From Cheiracanthium punctorium (lineage: Eukaryota > Arthropoda > Arachnida > Araneae > Cheiracanthiidae): DNA of 64,000 nucleotides. The stretch is taken from assembly GCA_038373885.1 (NCBI GenBank), contig JAWZYV010000771.1, positions 496,001 to 560,000 on the forward strand. Direction: 5' to 3'. The position numbers and the translations under genes were made by a program. The notes beneath the pieces were generated by a model that saw only the letters and a program-made list of their open reading frames with translations, ran no database searches and was not told where the DNA came from. The stretch's first letter is position 1, and every line of letters starts with the position of its first letter. Below, one piece after another: positions 42,600 to 54,836 of the stretch.

Positions 42600-42800
42600 C
42601 AATTATCTACACGAAGGACCTAGGCCTGTGGATGGGGTGCCCTCCGTGGGGGCTCTTTCTAAGGTGTCTTAACCCGTATTTACGCTAAATTTCGGTAGAA
42701 ACCACGGAAAACTCCGAACGGTTAGGTCGGCGGACGCGATCTGGTTTTGAACCAGATACCTTCCGTCTTCCAGTTCAGAGCGCTATGCGCTCGGACTAGT
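42600..42800 (-). repeat. SINE, family 1, most complete copy
   Basis: On the minus strand from about 42,800: agtccgagcgcatagcgctc (A-box-like), tctggttcaaaaccagat (B box GGTTCAAAACC), then gtccgccgacctaaccgttc, ggagttttccgtggtttcta, gcgtaaatacgggttaagac, accttagaaagagcccccac and ggagggcaccccatcc. It defines the consensus used to recognise the other four copies. A tRNA-derived Pol III head is inferred. Confidence 0.75.
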
Positions 42801-42829
42801 TAAAACAAATCGAACATGCTGTTGTTGTT

Positions 42830-43170
42830 GTTGTCGTGTCCATGATAGACGACGCTATCCATGGAAAGAGGGGTGCCAGTGCCGAGTGCCCCCGAGGTGG
42901 TTGAACTTCTACTTATTGGTCCCTAATTTTGAACCGATTCCAGATGAGGGACCAACCACCACCTGAAATCGGCACCCCCAGAGGTATCGTTTAATAACTT
43001 GGAGGACATTGGATCCACGACGGATTTTACGTGCACCAGCTCCCATGAGCGTACACGGTTCCACAGCGGACGAGCCGAGAGGGAGATGGCCCTCCCAAGC
43101 ACTGGCCAAGCCGGATGCTGCTTCACTTACCGTGTTCTTATGGGAACGGAGTTTAGCGCCCAGACCACTG
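42830..43170 (-). repeat. SINE-like copy, family 2
   Basis: The longest clear copy of this family. Minus-strand blocks aagcagcatccggcttggcc, gtgcttgggagggccatctc, gtgtacgctcatgggagctg, gtgcacgtaaaatccgtcgt, atgtcctccaagttattaaa and cgatacctctgggggtgc are shared with 40,680 and 49,961. The 62-67-codon overlapping frames on both strands are accidental. Confidence 0.65.
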
Positions 43171-43194
43171 CGGGACTATCGAACATGTAACATA

Positions 43195-43540
43195 CGTATA
43201 TAATTTCATACGTAGATGGAGTATACGACTATAGTACGTTAACGTATAGTATAGTTACGTATATAGTACGACTATATATGTAAGATGGAGTATACGACGT
43301 ACCTACATGCATGCATATGCGTCGCGTAGTAAAAGTGTATTTCTTCTATACTATATTGCGTCTGCACTGCATTACCATATAAGAAAAATGCGATTACAAA
43401 TACATTTCAAATATACAAGAAATCTATAAAACATTTGTGAATGTTATCATTCAGATTGCATCGTAGGGACGGAAAGGGTTAAATGCATGTCAACATCACA
43501 TAAGAACTTATCGAAAAGTGATACTCACGCTGGTGATTGG
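43195..43540. other. Low-complexity tacgta-rich stretch
   Basis: Repeated tacgta, atacgac and gatggagtatacgac words between 43,195 and 43,330, probably cryptic simple sequence. Nothing else seen. Confidence 0.5.
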
Positions 43541-43544
43541 CCAA

Positions 43545-43749
43545 CCTCACGCATAAAGTGAACGGGCTAGTTCCTTGAATTCGTGTTCAACCCGATGAAA
43601 ACTCATCGGTTAGACTACTTCGGACGTTTCACGTCCGAGGGGACATGAACTGCGTGTATCCGAGCACTTTCACAGTGGACGGCCCGATTTCTTCTCATCG
43701 GCTCAAGGCTACGTGGCCGGTGAAGGCCCGAGCAAAATTGCTAGTAGGG
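43545..43749 (+). repeat. Dispersed repeat ending in cccgagcaaaattgctagta
   Basis: The last ~55 bp (catcggctcaaggctacgtg, then gcccgagcaaaattgctagt aggg) match the right half of the palindrome at 19,332. The leftmost part contains tgaaaactcatcggtta and atcggctcaagg. The opposite terminus seen at 19,332 is absent here. Confidence 0.55.
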
Positions 43750-44616
43750 TAATTTGGTTCGTTTAAGAAATGGTGGGAGTGGAAGAATATTTCACACATA
43801 GTGCATAAAAGTATCGTTTCAAGAGGATGTATTCTGCAAAATAATATCTAAACAAAAAAAATCCGTATCCGTATCCGCGGATATGACAGCAAATTATCCG
43901 TTTTCATATCTGTATCTGCGGATATAAAACCAAGTTATCCGTTTCCAGATTCGTATCCGCGGATCAAAATTTTTAACGCTCCGGCACACCTCTAGTCTGT
44001 CCCTAAGATCTTTTTCTTTTCTTTCTTTCTTTCTTATTTATTTATTTTGAATTTCATGGGCTATATAGACTCATTATGTGCAAAGTAAAAAAAGGCAAAT
44101 CTTCATAAAACATTCTGAACTTTTTTTTCCCTTTTTTTTAAACCTGCGAAATAAATTTTCTATTTTATACATTGGTCCCAATTCATTTTTAAAATGTTGT
44201 TTTCTTTTATTAAAGTATATATATATATATATATCCTCAAGGTGTTTTTCTACGCATTTATGATTAGCATTACTATTTTGCTTATCATGCATATTTAGAA
44301 AGTATAAAGTCATGCTTTTATAAAACGTTGCTTTTTTTAAGAGTAAATTCATTTCTGACACATAATAAAAACTTAAATTGAAAGTATTTTTTGTTAGCTG
44401 CAAATATACTTTTAAACATGCATCGTTAGCGTTTTAATTATACACTATGTTACACATGAAAAAGTAAATATCTGAAGCTCTTTGTTAAGAATATAAAGAG
44501 CAAAAAATTGCAAACGAATACTTAACTGAGGTAATGCTTTAGAAGAATAGAGGAAATTGCATTTTTTGCAGGGGTCGTGAAATTTTAGGGTAAAAAATAA
44601 TCTTGAATATTTTACC
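43750..44616. other. Non-coding stretch
   Basis: Near 43,865-43,965 the phrase tatccgcggata occurs three times with tatccgtttc. An 'at' microsatellite lies near 44,216-44,234. No gene. Confidence 0.45.
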
Positions 44617-44624
44617 GTTGAAGC

Positions 44625-44874
44625 CAGTGGTGGATCCAGAAATTCTCTTTTGGGAGGGGCTAAATTTTGAAAAAAAAACTTATATCACCCAAACAAAATA
44701 TACAATTAAGCAAAATTTTAGTCTAAACCAATGTAAAAAATTTGGGGAGGAGCTAAGTGATTAAAAAAGATAACTTTACGCATTAAAAGCGCATATTGAA
44801 GCAGAATGTAACCCTTTAGCAATCTCTTTTGGGGGGGCTGAAGCCCCCTAGCCCCTCCCCTGAATCCACTACTA
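44625..44874 (-). mobile_element. hAT-type MITE, family A copy 2, 250 bp
   Basis: Reverse-oriented copy of the 25,990 element. Ends cagtggtggatccagaaatt and (reverse complement) tagtagtggattcaggggag. Flanks gttgaagc and gttgcagc, an 8-bp duplication with one difference. The ggctgaagccccctagcccc block is shared with copy 1. Confidence 0.82.
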
Positions 44875-44882
44875 GTTGCAGC

Positions 44883-45160
44883 TAATACGTGAAAGCTCTA
44901 TATGGAGATAATACTTTTGAGATAAAAAATATAGCTAGATAAAATAATTTTTATGCTCTCCCACTTTTAAAACTTCCCAAATGATTTTTTAAAAGTTAAT
45001 AAATGTGATGAAACTGTTGAGAACTAAAAGGAATTGCTTAATCATCTATTTTGCTAATAAGATTTGGTTTGAGTTTATTTTCCATAAATATATTGATGAA
45101 AGATTATAATTTAAAAAATAAAATAAAAATAAAAATAAATAAAGAGATTGATGACAAAGT
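44883..45160. other. Non-coding stretch, nothing recognised
   Basis: AT-rich. Confidence 0.4.
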
Positions 45161-45382
45161 AATATTTACGGGCGGAAATGTTTAATTCTAAAAATTGTTT
45201 TTGGTTTGAGGAAAATTTGGTTAATTTTTGTTTACAGCATTAACACACTATGCGTTAGTCACGGAAAATATTTGTAAGGGTTTTTTTAAGGGGGGAAATG
45301 TTTAATTCAAGAAACTTTTGTTGGTTTAAGGAAATTTTGGTTAATTTTTGTTTACAGCATTAATATGCTATGCGTTAGTCAC
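45161..45382 (+). repeat. Two-unit tandem duplication, period 120 bp
   Basis: ggaaatgtttaattc, ggaaa.tttggttaatttttg, tttacagcatta and gctatgcgttagtcacg appear twice, exactly 120 bp apart (aaatg at 45,176 and 45,296). The MITE that follows has inserted just after the end of the second unit. Confidence 0.85.
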
Positions 45383-45390
45383 GTAGAAGT

Positions 45391-45675
45391 TAGCGAATGC
45401 AACCCCGCTGTTGCGGGATTACTATACAATGATTATAATTTCCATATTTATGTAAGGTACTGTTTTAATTATGAATTAATATAAAGTATTAAACCTGATA
45501 GTGCTTACAAACTTATTTTTTCCTACTTTTCTCTATTAAAATTAATTTGAATAATTAATTTGAATTTGAATGAAATGTCAATCCCGCGCAAGATTGCGGG
45601 ATCCCGTAACACACATAAATATGAAAATTATAGCCATGATATAGTAATCCCGTAAAAGCAGGATTGCATTCCCTA
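45391..45675. mobile_element. hAT-like MITE with TAG-type ends, 285 bp
   Basis: The left end is tagcgaatgcaaccccgctg and the reverse complement of the right end is tagggaatgcaatcctgctt. Similarity continues for about 65 bp (cgggattactata, ttataatt.ccatatttatgt). A perfect 8-bp duplication gtagaagt flanks it (45,383-45,390 and 45,676-45,683). The 108-codon frame that overlaps it is not a protein gene. Confidence 0.85.
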
Positions 45676-45683
45676 GTAGAAGT

Positions 45684-46111
45684 ACGTTTTTCACAAACTA
45701 ATAAAGAGCGATGGGCGGGCAAAGTTCCACCCATCGCTTTAATAAAAATTAACGCCCACATTGAAAATATTTGTTTCTCAAAATCACCTGTAAACATTTG
45801 AAATAAAATAATCTGCAAGCATAATATTGACATAAAAAATAGAGATTGTCGAAAAATGACAATCCAAACAATAGATTTCAAGAATGCGAAATTTATATAC
45901 GGGTTTTAGGAGCAGAGATGGTTTTTAAAAAATTATTTTTTAAAAAACTAACCCCATTTAAAAAAAAAAATAACCCCAGCAGTTTGTTTCATTAGGTAGG
46001 TAAGTGCATTTATTTCATCACTTCAAGGTACGTCAAAATATTCACCAATCATATTTAAAAAAGTACGCATCATACACCAAGTTTTAAAATTCATAAAATT
46101 TCTCGATTAAT
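45684..46111. other. Non-coding stretch, nothing recognised
   Basis: A-rich; no supported feature. Confidence 0.4.
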
Positions 46112-46113
46112 TA

Positions 46114-46193
46114 CCACACTCCTCGATTGCGGACACTCCGCGTTAGCGGACATAAATTGAGGTGCAGATGGTGTGCGCTATCGAGAGGCTTTA

Positions 46194-46196
<3 letters not shown>
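46114..46196. mobile_element. Tigger/pogo-type mini-MITE, 83 bp
   Basis: TA on both sides (46,112-46,113 and 46,197-46,198). The reverse complement of the right end reads cagtaaagcctctcgatagc, and the left end ccacactcctcgattgcgga is its partner, with an internal ggacactccgcgttagcgga pair. CAGTAAAACCTCGATAACG-like ends are typical of Tigger/pogo relatives. A (TA)n tract follows. Confidence 0.55.
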
Positions 46197-46234
<38 letters not shown>

Positions 46235-46326
46235 CACTTTACTTAAAATTACAACAAAATTATAGTTACTCCACATGCTATCCAGCGCTTAAAAAAGCAG
46301 CATAAAAGAAAACATGCGTTTAATAA

Positions 46327-46575
46327 TATATAGAAAATTGAATAGAAAACACTCCCCAAGCCAATCATTGTTAATACAACAAATATTGAATTTTACATTT
46401 CTTGAATACAATACAATACCTTGGCAAAATCTCAGGCTGTGAGTTCGAAACCTATGGTGTACTATTGTGCATTTCCCCCTCTGAAGAGGACAATGCATTT
46501 TGCATTTTACATTTTTTTTGTAATTTTTTGTTGTATTAACAATGACTGGCTTGGGGGGGTGTTTTCTATTCAATT

Positions 46576-46586
<11 letters not shown>
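46327..46586. mobile_element. MITE with 58-bp inverted ends between TA tracts
   Basis: atatatagaaaattgaatag, aaaacactccccaagccaat and cattgttaatacaacaaa at the left pair with the right part at 46,528-46,586 with few mismatches. The element sits in (TA)n, so its exact ends and duplication cannot be read. Confidence 0.7.
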
Positions 46587-46620
<34 letters not shown>

Positions 46621-46625
46621 ATATG

Positions 46626-46658
<33 letters not shown>

Positions 46659-46690
46659 GTATGTATATATATATATATATATATATATAC
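46587..46690. repeat. (TA)n microsatellite
   Basis: Long TA runs with occasional gtatat interruptions. The translated Tyr-Ile repeats of the covering frame are an artefact. Confidence 0.9.
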
Positions 46691-49600
46691 ATACTTATAA
46701 CCTTATCCCTCAATTTGTATCGAATATTTACACATCTGGGTAACTTCAATCGTTAAGAAAAACAAGAATAGTAGTCCCAACTGCGACAACAAAAGTTGTG
46801 TGCGTAAGTACCTAGAGAAATCAAGCGGACTTAATTACCATAATCGTAATAAATACACCAATTTTATTTCCAATTTTGTGTTTTTGTTGGGGTAATTATG
46901 ACCCCCCCCCCTACATTTTAAGCACATAATCCTACGAAAACAAAATTTATACTAGGTGTTCTTGAAAGGCCAAAATTTCACCCTAATTAACAAAAATAAT
47001 ATTTTTCCTATTAATAAAATTGTTAGACATTCAAAATTGAAATTAGGAAACAGTGGTCATAACTACCCCCCCCCTTCCCCAACTGGCCTTATATCATTTG
47101 TAATTTTCAAAAATTATTTAAAGAAAAAACAACGTATTTCTTAACCCCAGCTAAGCAATACGTGGTTTTAAAACCGGCATTGCTTAACTGAGGTAAGCGT
47201 TTTATTTATTATTTATTAATTTCTGAACTCCTGCTGTATGTATGGGCCAATTATTATAATTGATTTTTTACTAACATCCCGATTTCCACTAGCTTGAAAT
47301 TTTGCTGACATCTCGATGATATTAAAAATGCGATGCATAGTATGAATAATTCGTAACAGGATCACATAAAAGAATTTTAATACACTATAGCAGTGGACGT
47401 GTGAAAAATGAATTACAGAGGTTCTTACCCATTAAACTCAATTTAAATTCCAAATAGAAAAGAAACCTCTTGAAAATTAGCACCTCTCAGAAGCTGCTTG
47501 AAAGACCAATATAAAATCATTTTTTTTATTTTATTTATTTTTTTTTTAAAGAAAAACAAGATTTCGATTTTTTTTATTCTAGTTTTTCAATCTCCAATTG
47601 AACTAAAATTTCGCATACTAATGTGTTTCAGATAACAAAGAATTCAAAAACTTGGATTCTATATTAATTTTAACCAAATTTTTGTCCTATAACCTACCTG
47701 CCTTAATATAATTTCGCTAACAGACATTTTGCGCGATGCTGGTATTAACTGCTGATGTGTGATTTCGCGACCATGAATTTAAATGAAAGTGTTTGCTTTA
47801 TTTATTTTTACTTTTAATAAAACCGATTTATTTATATTGTTGGATCTAAATTCTGCATGGTTTGGATTTAGAAGTATTTCTGTTTATAACATTATTATTA
47901 TAATATTTGTGAAAGAGATCACTGTTGATTTGTGTTTTTGCTTTTACAAGAAGACTAGCGCCCTCATATTTCCCAAGTAGGAGAGGTCCACCGGATGAGG
48001 ATTTTCTAATGAGCAAGGTTTCCAGATGTAGAGCTTTTTTAAGCAGCAAAAGATTACTGTTAACACTATAAAAATTTAGGAATAGTAAAAGGAAAACGTA
48101 TATGAATTTTCATAATGAACATTTTTTTTATATTTGTGTGCATTATACAAACTTATTGAGCTTTCATTTTCAAAAATCAATGATTGAAAAGTTTTCAGTT
48201 TCAATACTGCAAAAGCACTTGTTTTCGTGAGCCGTAATTTTCGCGAAAATGAAGATTTCGGTGATTTCTCGAGCTGAAAATTTCGCGAATTTTATATGAA
48301 AATAACCGAAAGCTTAAAAGCACCCAAATAAAGAACCCCTTCTGTATAAGGCATTTTAAGAAACTTCCTATTGTCCGAAAAGTTCGCCCCCCCCCCTTTC
48401 CCCATTTTGTATGGCTTCAAAGAAACTGGTATAAATATTGTAAATGAATGAGCTGCATTCTATTGGTAGTACAAGATGGGTCCGAAGAGTTCGGTGAATG
48501 GTCCTATATTTTAAAAACAGCAATAAACTGGATGTTGCGCTCTCGCAAACTCAGTGAGAGACCTGAGAACTAATGACTAAATTACGATAGTTGAGCGTAA
48601 GTCGTGTGTACACTACGACTATTTAACGTAGTCAGTGTGAGAAGTCTGATCATCATCGCTACCACCTTTGAAAAAAACGCATTATCTTCGGTTGGCGAGA
48701 GATACGTATCAGACGATAGATAGGAATCTACAATTAAGCTTACACGAAAAACTAGCATCAAAATACCGAATTTTGCACAACAGGATGAAATTATGATAGG
48801 TAAGTAAAAAACGTATAAAATATGTGTAAACCTGTACATAAAAATACTATTCTAAGGAGATATTTTAAAAGACTTTCAAAATGTTCCTCTAAATGAAAGC
48901 TGTAACCAGGCGCACCGATACAAAGCAATACAATAACTTCAGCAAAGAAATTTATTTAAAACGATCTTAAATAATATTTAAAAATATATACATGTAAAGT
49001 ATATAGTGCTTCTTTCGAAATATAATTTCCAGTCAGAATTTTTGCCCTTATTTTCAATTTTTATTTTACTTTTTTTTTTTTTTTTTTTGCCCTTAACGAG
49101 CTGCACACTTTTCATCCCATAAAAAATAACTATGCAGGAAAGAAAAAAAAAAAGAGAGAGAGAACTTTCTTAATTTCAAACTCTTTTGGAACCTTTCTAC
49201 GGAAAACGATAAAAGGGCGACGTGGAAATTCTTCCAACAAAGAAGTAAGTAAAAGCAACAGTTTCGAATAATGGAACGTGATTTTCCATTTTCTTTTTCT
49301 AAAACCCCAAGTTCATTGAATTTGTTTTCTTCTGCACTTAAAACGATGTAAATATTTTGAACTTTTGTTGTTTGTTATGATTAACTTTAAAACATTTTTT
49401 TTTTTACTATTTTTTTTTTTTTTTGCTCGTTTTGAAAATTTTAATGTAATTTTTCTTATATGAAATAACTTTTCATATGCATTTTTAATGTAGCAGATTT
49501 TGTAATTCAGAACATCACAGGTGTAGTCATAAAATAAACATAAAATATAACTAGACTGGACCACATTTACTTCTGTGCTTGGCTAAATTAATAAATTAAC

Positions 49601-49960
49601 TTAAACCTGCAACTTGTGACAAGTATGGTTTTCACTTGACCAGGAAAACACATATTTGCAGAAAACTTTAATTCTAATCAACTTAAATCTCGGGGGGAAA
49701 ATTGATGAATCATAGGTACTGCTAAATTAAAAATTCATTTACGTGCATCACAAGAAATCGTACCAACTCTTTCCCCGCATTCCTTCACATTTAAAGGATA
49801 TGCAGTAAAATCTCCTTACTATATTACACTGTTCCATTATAATTCTTGTCAGTCTGCCTGTTTCATGGAAGTTGAGGGATTAGACACTTCTGCTTTTACA
49901 GCATTTCGTATCAACCCGAAATCCAGATTAGATCGATAGCGATAATATCTACGAAAGGTG
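46691..49960. other. Long non-coding stretch
   Basis: AT-rich, with C runs near 46,900, 47,065 and 48,385, T runs near 49,070 and 49,420, and a cgcgaaaat cluster near 48,245-48,290. An inverted pair taagcaat / attgctta lies near 47,152-47,190. No gene or RNA recognised. Confidence 0.4.
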
Positions 49961-50275
49961 TTAATTTCTACAACAAATTCCCAAAGAGTTCCTTTCTACC
50001 TCATTCAAAAGCCGATACATTGCATCACTACCGATTGTTAGTTGAGGGGCTTTTAATTTTGAAGCAAATACCAAGCAGAAGATCCCAATTCTTGCAACCA
50101 CAGAGGTATCGTTTCGTAAGGGAACTTGGAGGAAGGACATTGGACTATAATGCATTTTAACGTGCCCCAGTGCCATTAGCGAGCACGGCAGTCTTTAGTT
50201 AGTCCCAGGATCGAACTCACAACCTTTCGACTACGAGATCGACGCCTCTCCCAACCGGGCTACCTCGGTCCACAT
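49961..50275 (-). repeat. SINE, family 2, with tRNA-derived head
   Basis: The minus strand from about 50,272 reads ggaccgaggtagcccggttg. The A box tagcccggttgg fits TRGCNNRGYNGG. A B-box-type gagttcgatcctggg follows about 40 bases later, then the family 2 body (ggcactggggcacgttaaaa, caatgtccttcctccaagtt, aaacgatacctctgtggttg). It shows that family 2 is tRNA-headed. The acceptor stem does not close, so it is not a functional tRNA gene. Confidence 0.75.
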
Positions 50276-52531
50276 TACAATTCTTTCTGTTATCTAAATT
50301 TTTCAGGATTTCGGCAGAAAAAAAAAATAAATAAATAAAATAATCCGTTCTTCAGCTGTTAAAAAATTTAAAATCAATCTCTGTGCATGAACATGAACGC
50401 ATTCCCTCTACTCATCGAAAGATGCAATGAGGCAGACATGGACTACAAAGGAAAAAAATATATAATATGAATTCATAAACATCTTTCGTTAAAAGTTAAG
50501 TTATACATTAATAATGACATGCCTTTAATGAAATTTTTTAGCGCTCTCATGTAGATGTTTATTCTGAGGGGAACTATTTCGCTTCAAATCAATACAATTT
50601 TTAGAATTTACACAACAGGAGGGGGGGGAAATATTATACAAAAGTTATAGACAGATTTATATCTTTGAAATTCATTCATATTTTTGCACCTTACTTGCTA
50701 AAGAAGTCATGGGCGGTTCCAGGGGAGGGCGCAGGAATTGATAAAAATCCCTTGCGAGATAAAAATATTTATACTAGATTAAACTGGCTTTCTGATAATG
50801 ATTGAGCGTTCCATTGGATTTAGACTGGTATTAGACCTTTGCCCTCACCCCTCCCCCTTAAAAAAATTGTAAAAAAAAAAAAAAGAAGAAAGAAAAAAAG
50901 AAAAGAAAAGAAAATCTGGATTAGTCCTGAAAGAAGTGCTTAAATGTATTCCATAATTCTATCTCCACAAAGTTTGCAACAAGGCAGCAACGCTAGAATA
51001 ATCCACGATGTGGTTCATCTAAAAACGAATACCGCAACCTTTCAATACCCCTTATTCTGATATGCTTATGCCTGAGCTGTAGTTGCGAAATCGCGCGTTT
51101 TTCCAAAAACATGGATAGTTCTTTTTTAATGATTGATTTCTTTTACATTTTTTCATTCCCCGTACGTCTATTTCTTCTGATTTTACAATAATCAACAGAA
51201 ATACGCAATAATTTTCAGATTCATTCAATACAATTGTTACAATAATTTTCAGATTCATGTGCATATGATATTTAACGTGCGTTGTTTAGAGATGCGAATT
51301 ATATGCCACCTTAGATTTTGTGTTGGAAATTACGAAAAATAATGTATTGATTGCAAAATATATCGGTCGTTCAAAGGCAGGCTCCTGTTCAAATCGAAGA
51401 ACATCCAAAGGCCTCAAACCAACATCGACTCGAATAAGAGAAAGCCGAGTCGCACGGCGATTGACGTCACGAGACTCGGTGATGCGGTGACTGGGATGTG
51501 GATCATAGAACTGAAGCTTTATAAGAAGTTGGGTCTCTTTCAAGTAAACTCTCAGTTTTAAAACTATTCTTCTAATGTTTATCAAGACATTAAGATGTTT
51601 AACAACATTTGAAATAGAATTTTCGCTCAGGACAGACAAACTTTTACTTATTATTAAAAATTCTATTACTTATTATTAAAAATTTATTTTATATTTATGT
51701 AGAAACAAAGTGCTTATATTCTGCAGCTATTTTTTTCCTTTTTCTAAAAAGAAATATTTGAGATTGTTATTAAATTATTATTTAAAAATATATATATAAA
51801 CAAGCATGTACTGGTACTTTATAACATATCAAGAAAATTTGAAATATTTTTTGTGTTTGATTGGGCAATTCAGCTTTATCTAATTATTGTTAAAATTCCT
51901 TATTCCATGAGCGGATTGCATTTAAAAAGTGATGTAATATTTTCCTGAATTTTATTTAGGGATTATTTAAAAAAAATAAGATATTTTGCACCGAAAGTTT
52001 TAATCTGCTATTTCTTATATGAAAAATTGGTAATAAAATATCGTGTGCTATATTAATATAAGAATAAATAAAAGACAATCAAATTTGTCAAATAAACTTG
52101 ATCCAATCCAAGCAGGGTCATGATATTATATCCTAAATTATTGGTCTCTTTTTCAAAATCTGTGTGTTTTTAACTTCATATGCAAATTATATGAAGATTT
52201 TTTTTTTTTGACTTGCAGATACTATATTTACTTAACGCATTAGAACTTTAAAGAACTAGAATTCAGTTACTTAAAACAAAACAAAAAAACAAAAAATTAA
52301 AAATTTCTTATTTTACTCTACTATTATATATTTCTACAAATGGATTGACTCCATAAAAAGATAGTAAGCATTTTTGTTTTTAAAAAATAGCAATAATGAC
52401 TAATCTTGTTGTTTCAAAGCTCTCCTGAACTGACAAGCGTAATGCATACTAATAAGAAATTTGTGAATAAAAAATTCAATGATAAAATAGAAACATCATA
52501 TGAGCACAGAAGCTTTTATTTTATAGGTCAC

Positions 52532-52562
<31 letters not shown>

Positions 52563-52639
52563 ATAACATAAATGTCATAAAATTTTACTTTTGTAACATT
52601 TGTAATTTACGCTTACAATTTTATTTTCTGTTACTTAAT
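50276..52639. other. Long non-coding stretch
   Basis: A/T-rich with A-rich runs near 50,870-50,920 and T runs near 52,195 and 52,535. The frame at 51,286-51,639 has no recognised domain. Nothing else could be supported. Confidence 0.4.
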
Positions 52640-54836
52640 TTTAATTAAACTATCGTTTTCTTTATTACAAAGATTTTTTAGCATTATATTTGTAGATATA
52701 AACAATATCTTTCTACAGATATCATCACTGTAATGTATCACCATTAGGATATTCAGACTCTAAAAAACTAGCTCCTTATTCTATAGCTCATCATGAGATA
52801 ACTTTACACATGCCCCTCGTTGATCTTTTATTCTTAAAAAACATCCACTATCTAAAAATAGCATATTTACGACTATATAATTTATAATGATACAGGATAC
52901 CACAAACTGTGTGAGGTATTTAAGTCCTCCATGACCAAGATTTTTAATTAAATTATATTATTCATCGAGGCTTAAATTTGAACCGATAGTTATATTTTCT
53001 TTACAAAATTGCACTTAAATTTTTTTTAATTAAATTATGACTGAAGAATCCCCTTAAACATATTAAAACAGGCAAAATTGGTTCAACATTTTAAATTTTG
53101 CTAACATCAATGTTTATAGCAGGCAAATCTTTAAATTTATCCACTGGTTCCAAAGTAATCTAGTTTTTCGTCAACAAATTGTGTAAGTGGAACCTCAGTT
53201 GAATTAAAAAATAGTTCTAATTTTACGCATGGCCGTAATCTTAATTTTTTTTTCAGTTTCTAAAAGCTGTCGAAACCGAAATGTGGTAATGGGATCCAGT
53301 CATTTGTCTATACTTCCTAAACCTAGATTCCAAAGAATCTGAAATTTTCCTGGCAATACGTTTTTCATTTTACATTCATCGATACAATAACGTGTTAATT
53401 CTAACATACCATGACTAGTCTGGGGAGAGTGTGCTGTATGTGTCTCTTTAGACAATTCATACTTTCCCACGAATCGAGCCATGTTAGAAATTTATTTAAA
53501 AATACGTACTTTTCATCCATTTCATCCCCATTAAGTAAATTCATGTACACATTCCTTTCATGTATTTCCTCTCTGACAGTTTTTACGTTAAAATTGTCCC
53601 ACCATTTACAAATTACGTCAATGAATAATGTGGTGTCCTTAAAATGTGGAATATTATGCTAAGGTCCTAAGGTTAATAATGCCTGAATAACAAATTTGTT
53701 AAAAAAAATTTAAAACTAGCTTAACATTCTGCCTTCCGCTTCATATAACTTTTTAAGGGCTGCAAAGGATGCTGTTTTAAATGTAAATTTTGAGGATCAT
53801 CAAAGTCTGGGAAGAAAAAACATTTGTTGAGGATCTCTTGGTTTAACCAGTTGTTCCTTATACTTTTAATAATATATACAGAATCCATTAAAAAGAACAA
53901 CGGTATAATTTGATTTACAGAATGTGGATAAACCAATGATCTCTTCGGTGGTGTAACAAGAGAGCTCATTGCTTTTGCATTAATTAAGTTAGTGTCTATA
54001 ACAATAGATACAACTCGAAAACCAATCTTTTCTAAACGAACTATTACCTTTTCGATGATATAATGCAATATTTGATATTTGATGCAATTTACGGGCAAAA
54101 TATGTACTACTTCTTTAAATGGCGAAAGAATGCTAGAAATCATGAAAACAAATACACTAGAAGCAGCTTTATCAGTATTAAAAGCAGAACCAACTATCGA
54201 CCCACTTTTATAATAAAAAATGGCTTGATATATATTTCATCAATCATTAATATTACAGTTTTTTCATATTCGTTAAGGAAATTAACTATGTTTGCAATGT
54301 ATTTCAAAAAATTATCATCATACTGTTCCAAATGAGGAGATACCTGTAGGCTATTACAAATTTTTCTCAAAGTGTCTGGATGAGATAAAATAATATTTTG
54401 ACTTTGCCGAATTAATGTGCATGTGGTGAAATAGTTTTTATAGTGCAAGCAAAAATTTATAATTCACTTGAGTAGCGAAATTGATTGGAATTGCTTAATA
54501 AAAGACTTAAGAGCTGCTGCATAAATTTAAAAACAATTTCATTGTCTTCAGTTTTAGTAATTAGAATTAAATTATTTTTTAAATCAATAAAAAATTTAAA
54601 ACTCTACTGGTCATTTTTACTTCCTTGTACGTAGTATAAGGAAGTAATGTGATCCCGAAAAATTTTGGGGGCCAAATTTCGACAAAAAAACCGATTTTGA
54701 CTACCTCTAAATTTAATTTTAAAAATTTTTTCGATGCATCTCATCGTAGGCTAGCATGCACGATCATATTAACGCGTCTGCAACTCATTTTGACCAGCGG
54801 CGAGTCTACTGTGGTCAGTTTTTCCATGCCGTCTGT

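Noticed and set aside
42909..43203. Four overlapping 60-67-codon frames on both strands
   Set aside because: All lie inside a SINE family 2 copy; frames are not conserved in the other copies.
44078..44403. Overlapping frames on both strands near an AT microsatellite
   Set aside because: Low-complexity translations (Ile-Tyr and Phe/Lys runs) with no recognised domain.
46421..46756. Frame with long Tyr-Ile repeats
   Set aside because: It reads through a (TA)n microsatellite and a MITE; the composition is an artefact.
50165..50275. Possible tRNA gene on the minus strand
   Set aside because: A and B boxes are present but the acceptor and anticodon stems do not pair, and the sequence continues into a SINE body shared with other copies.
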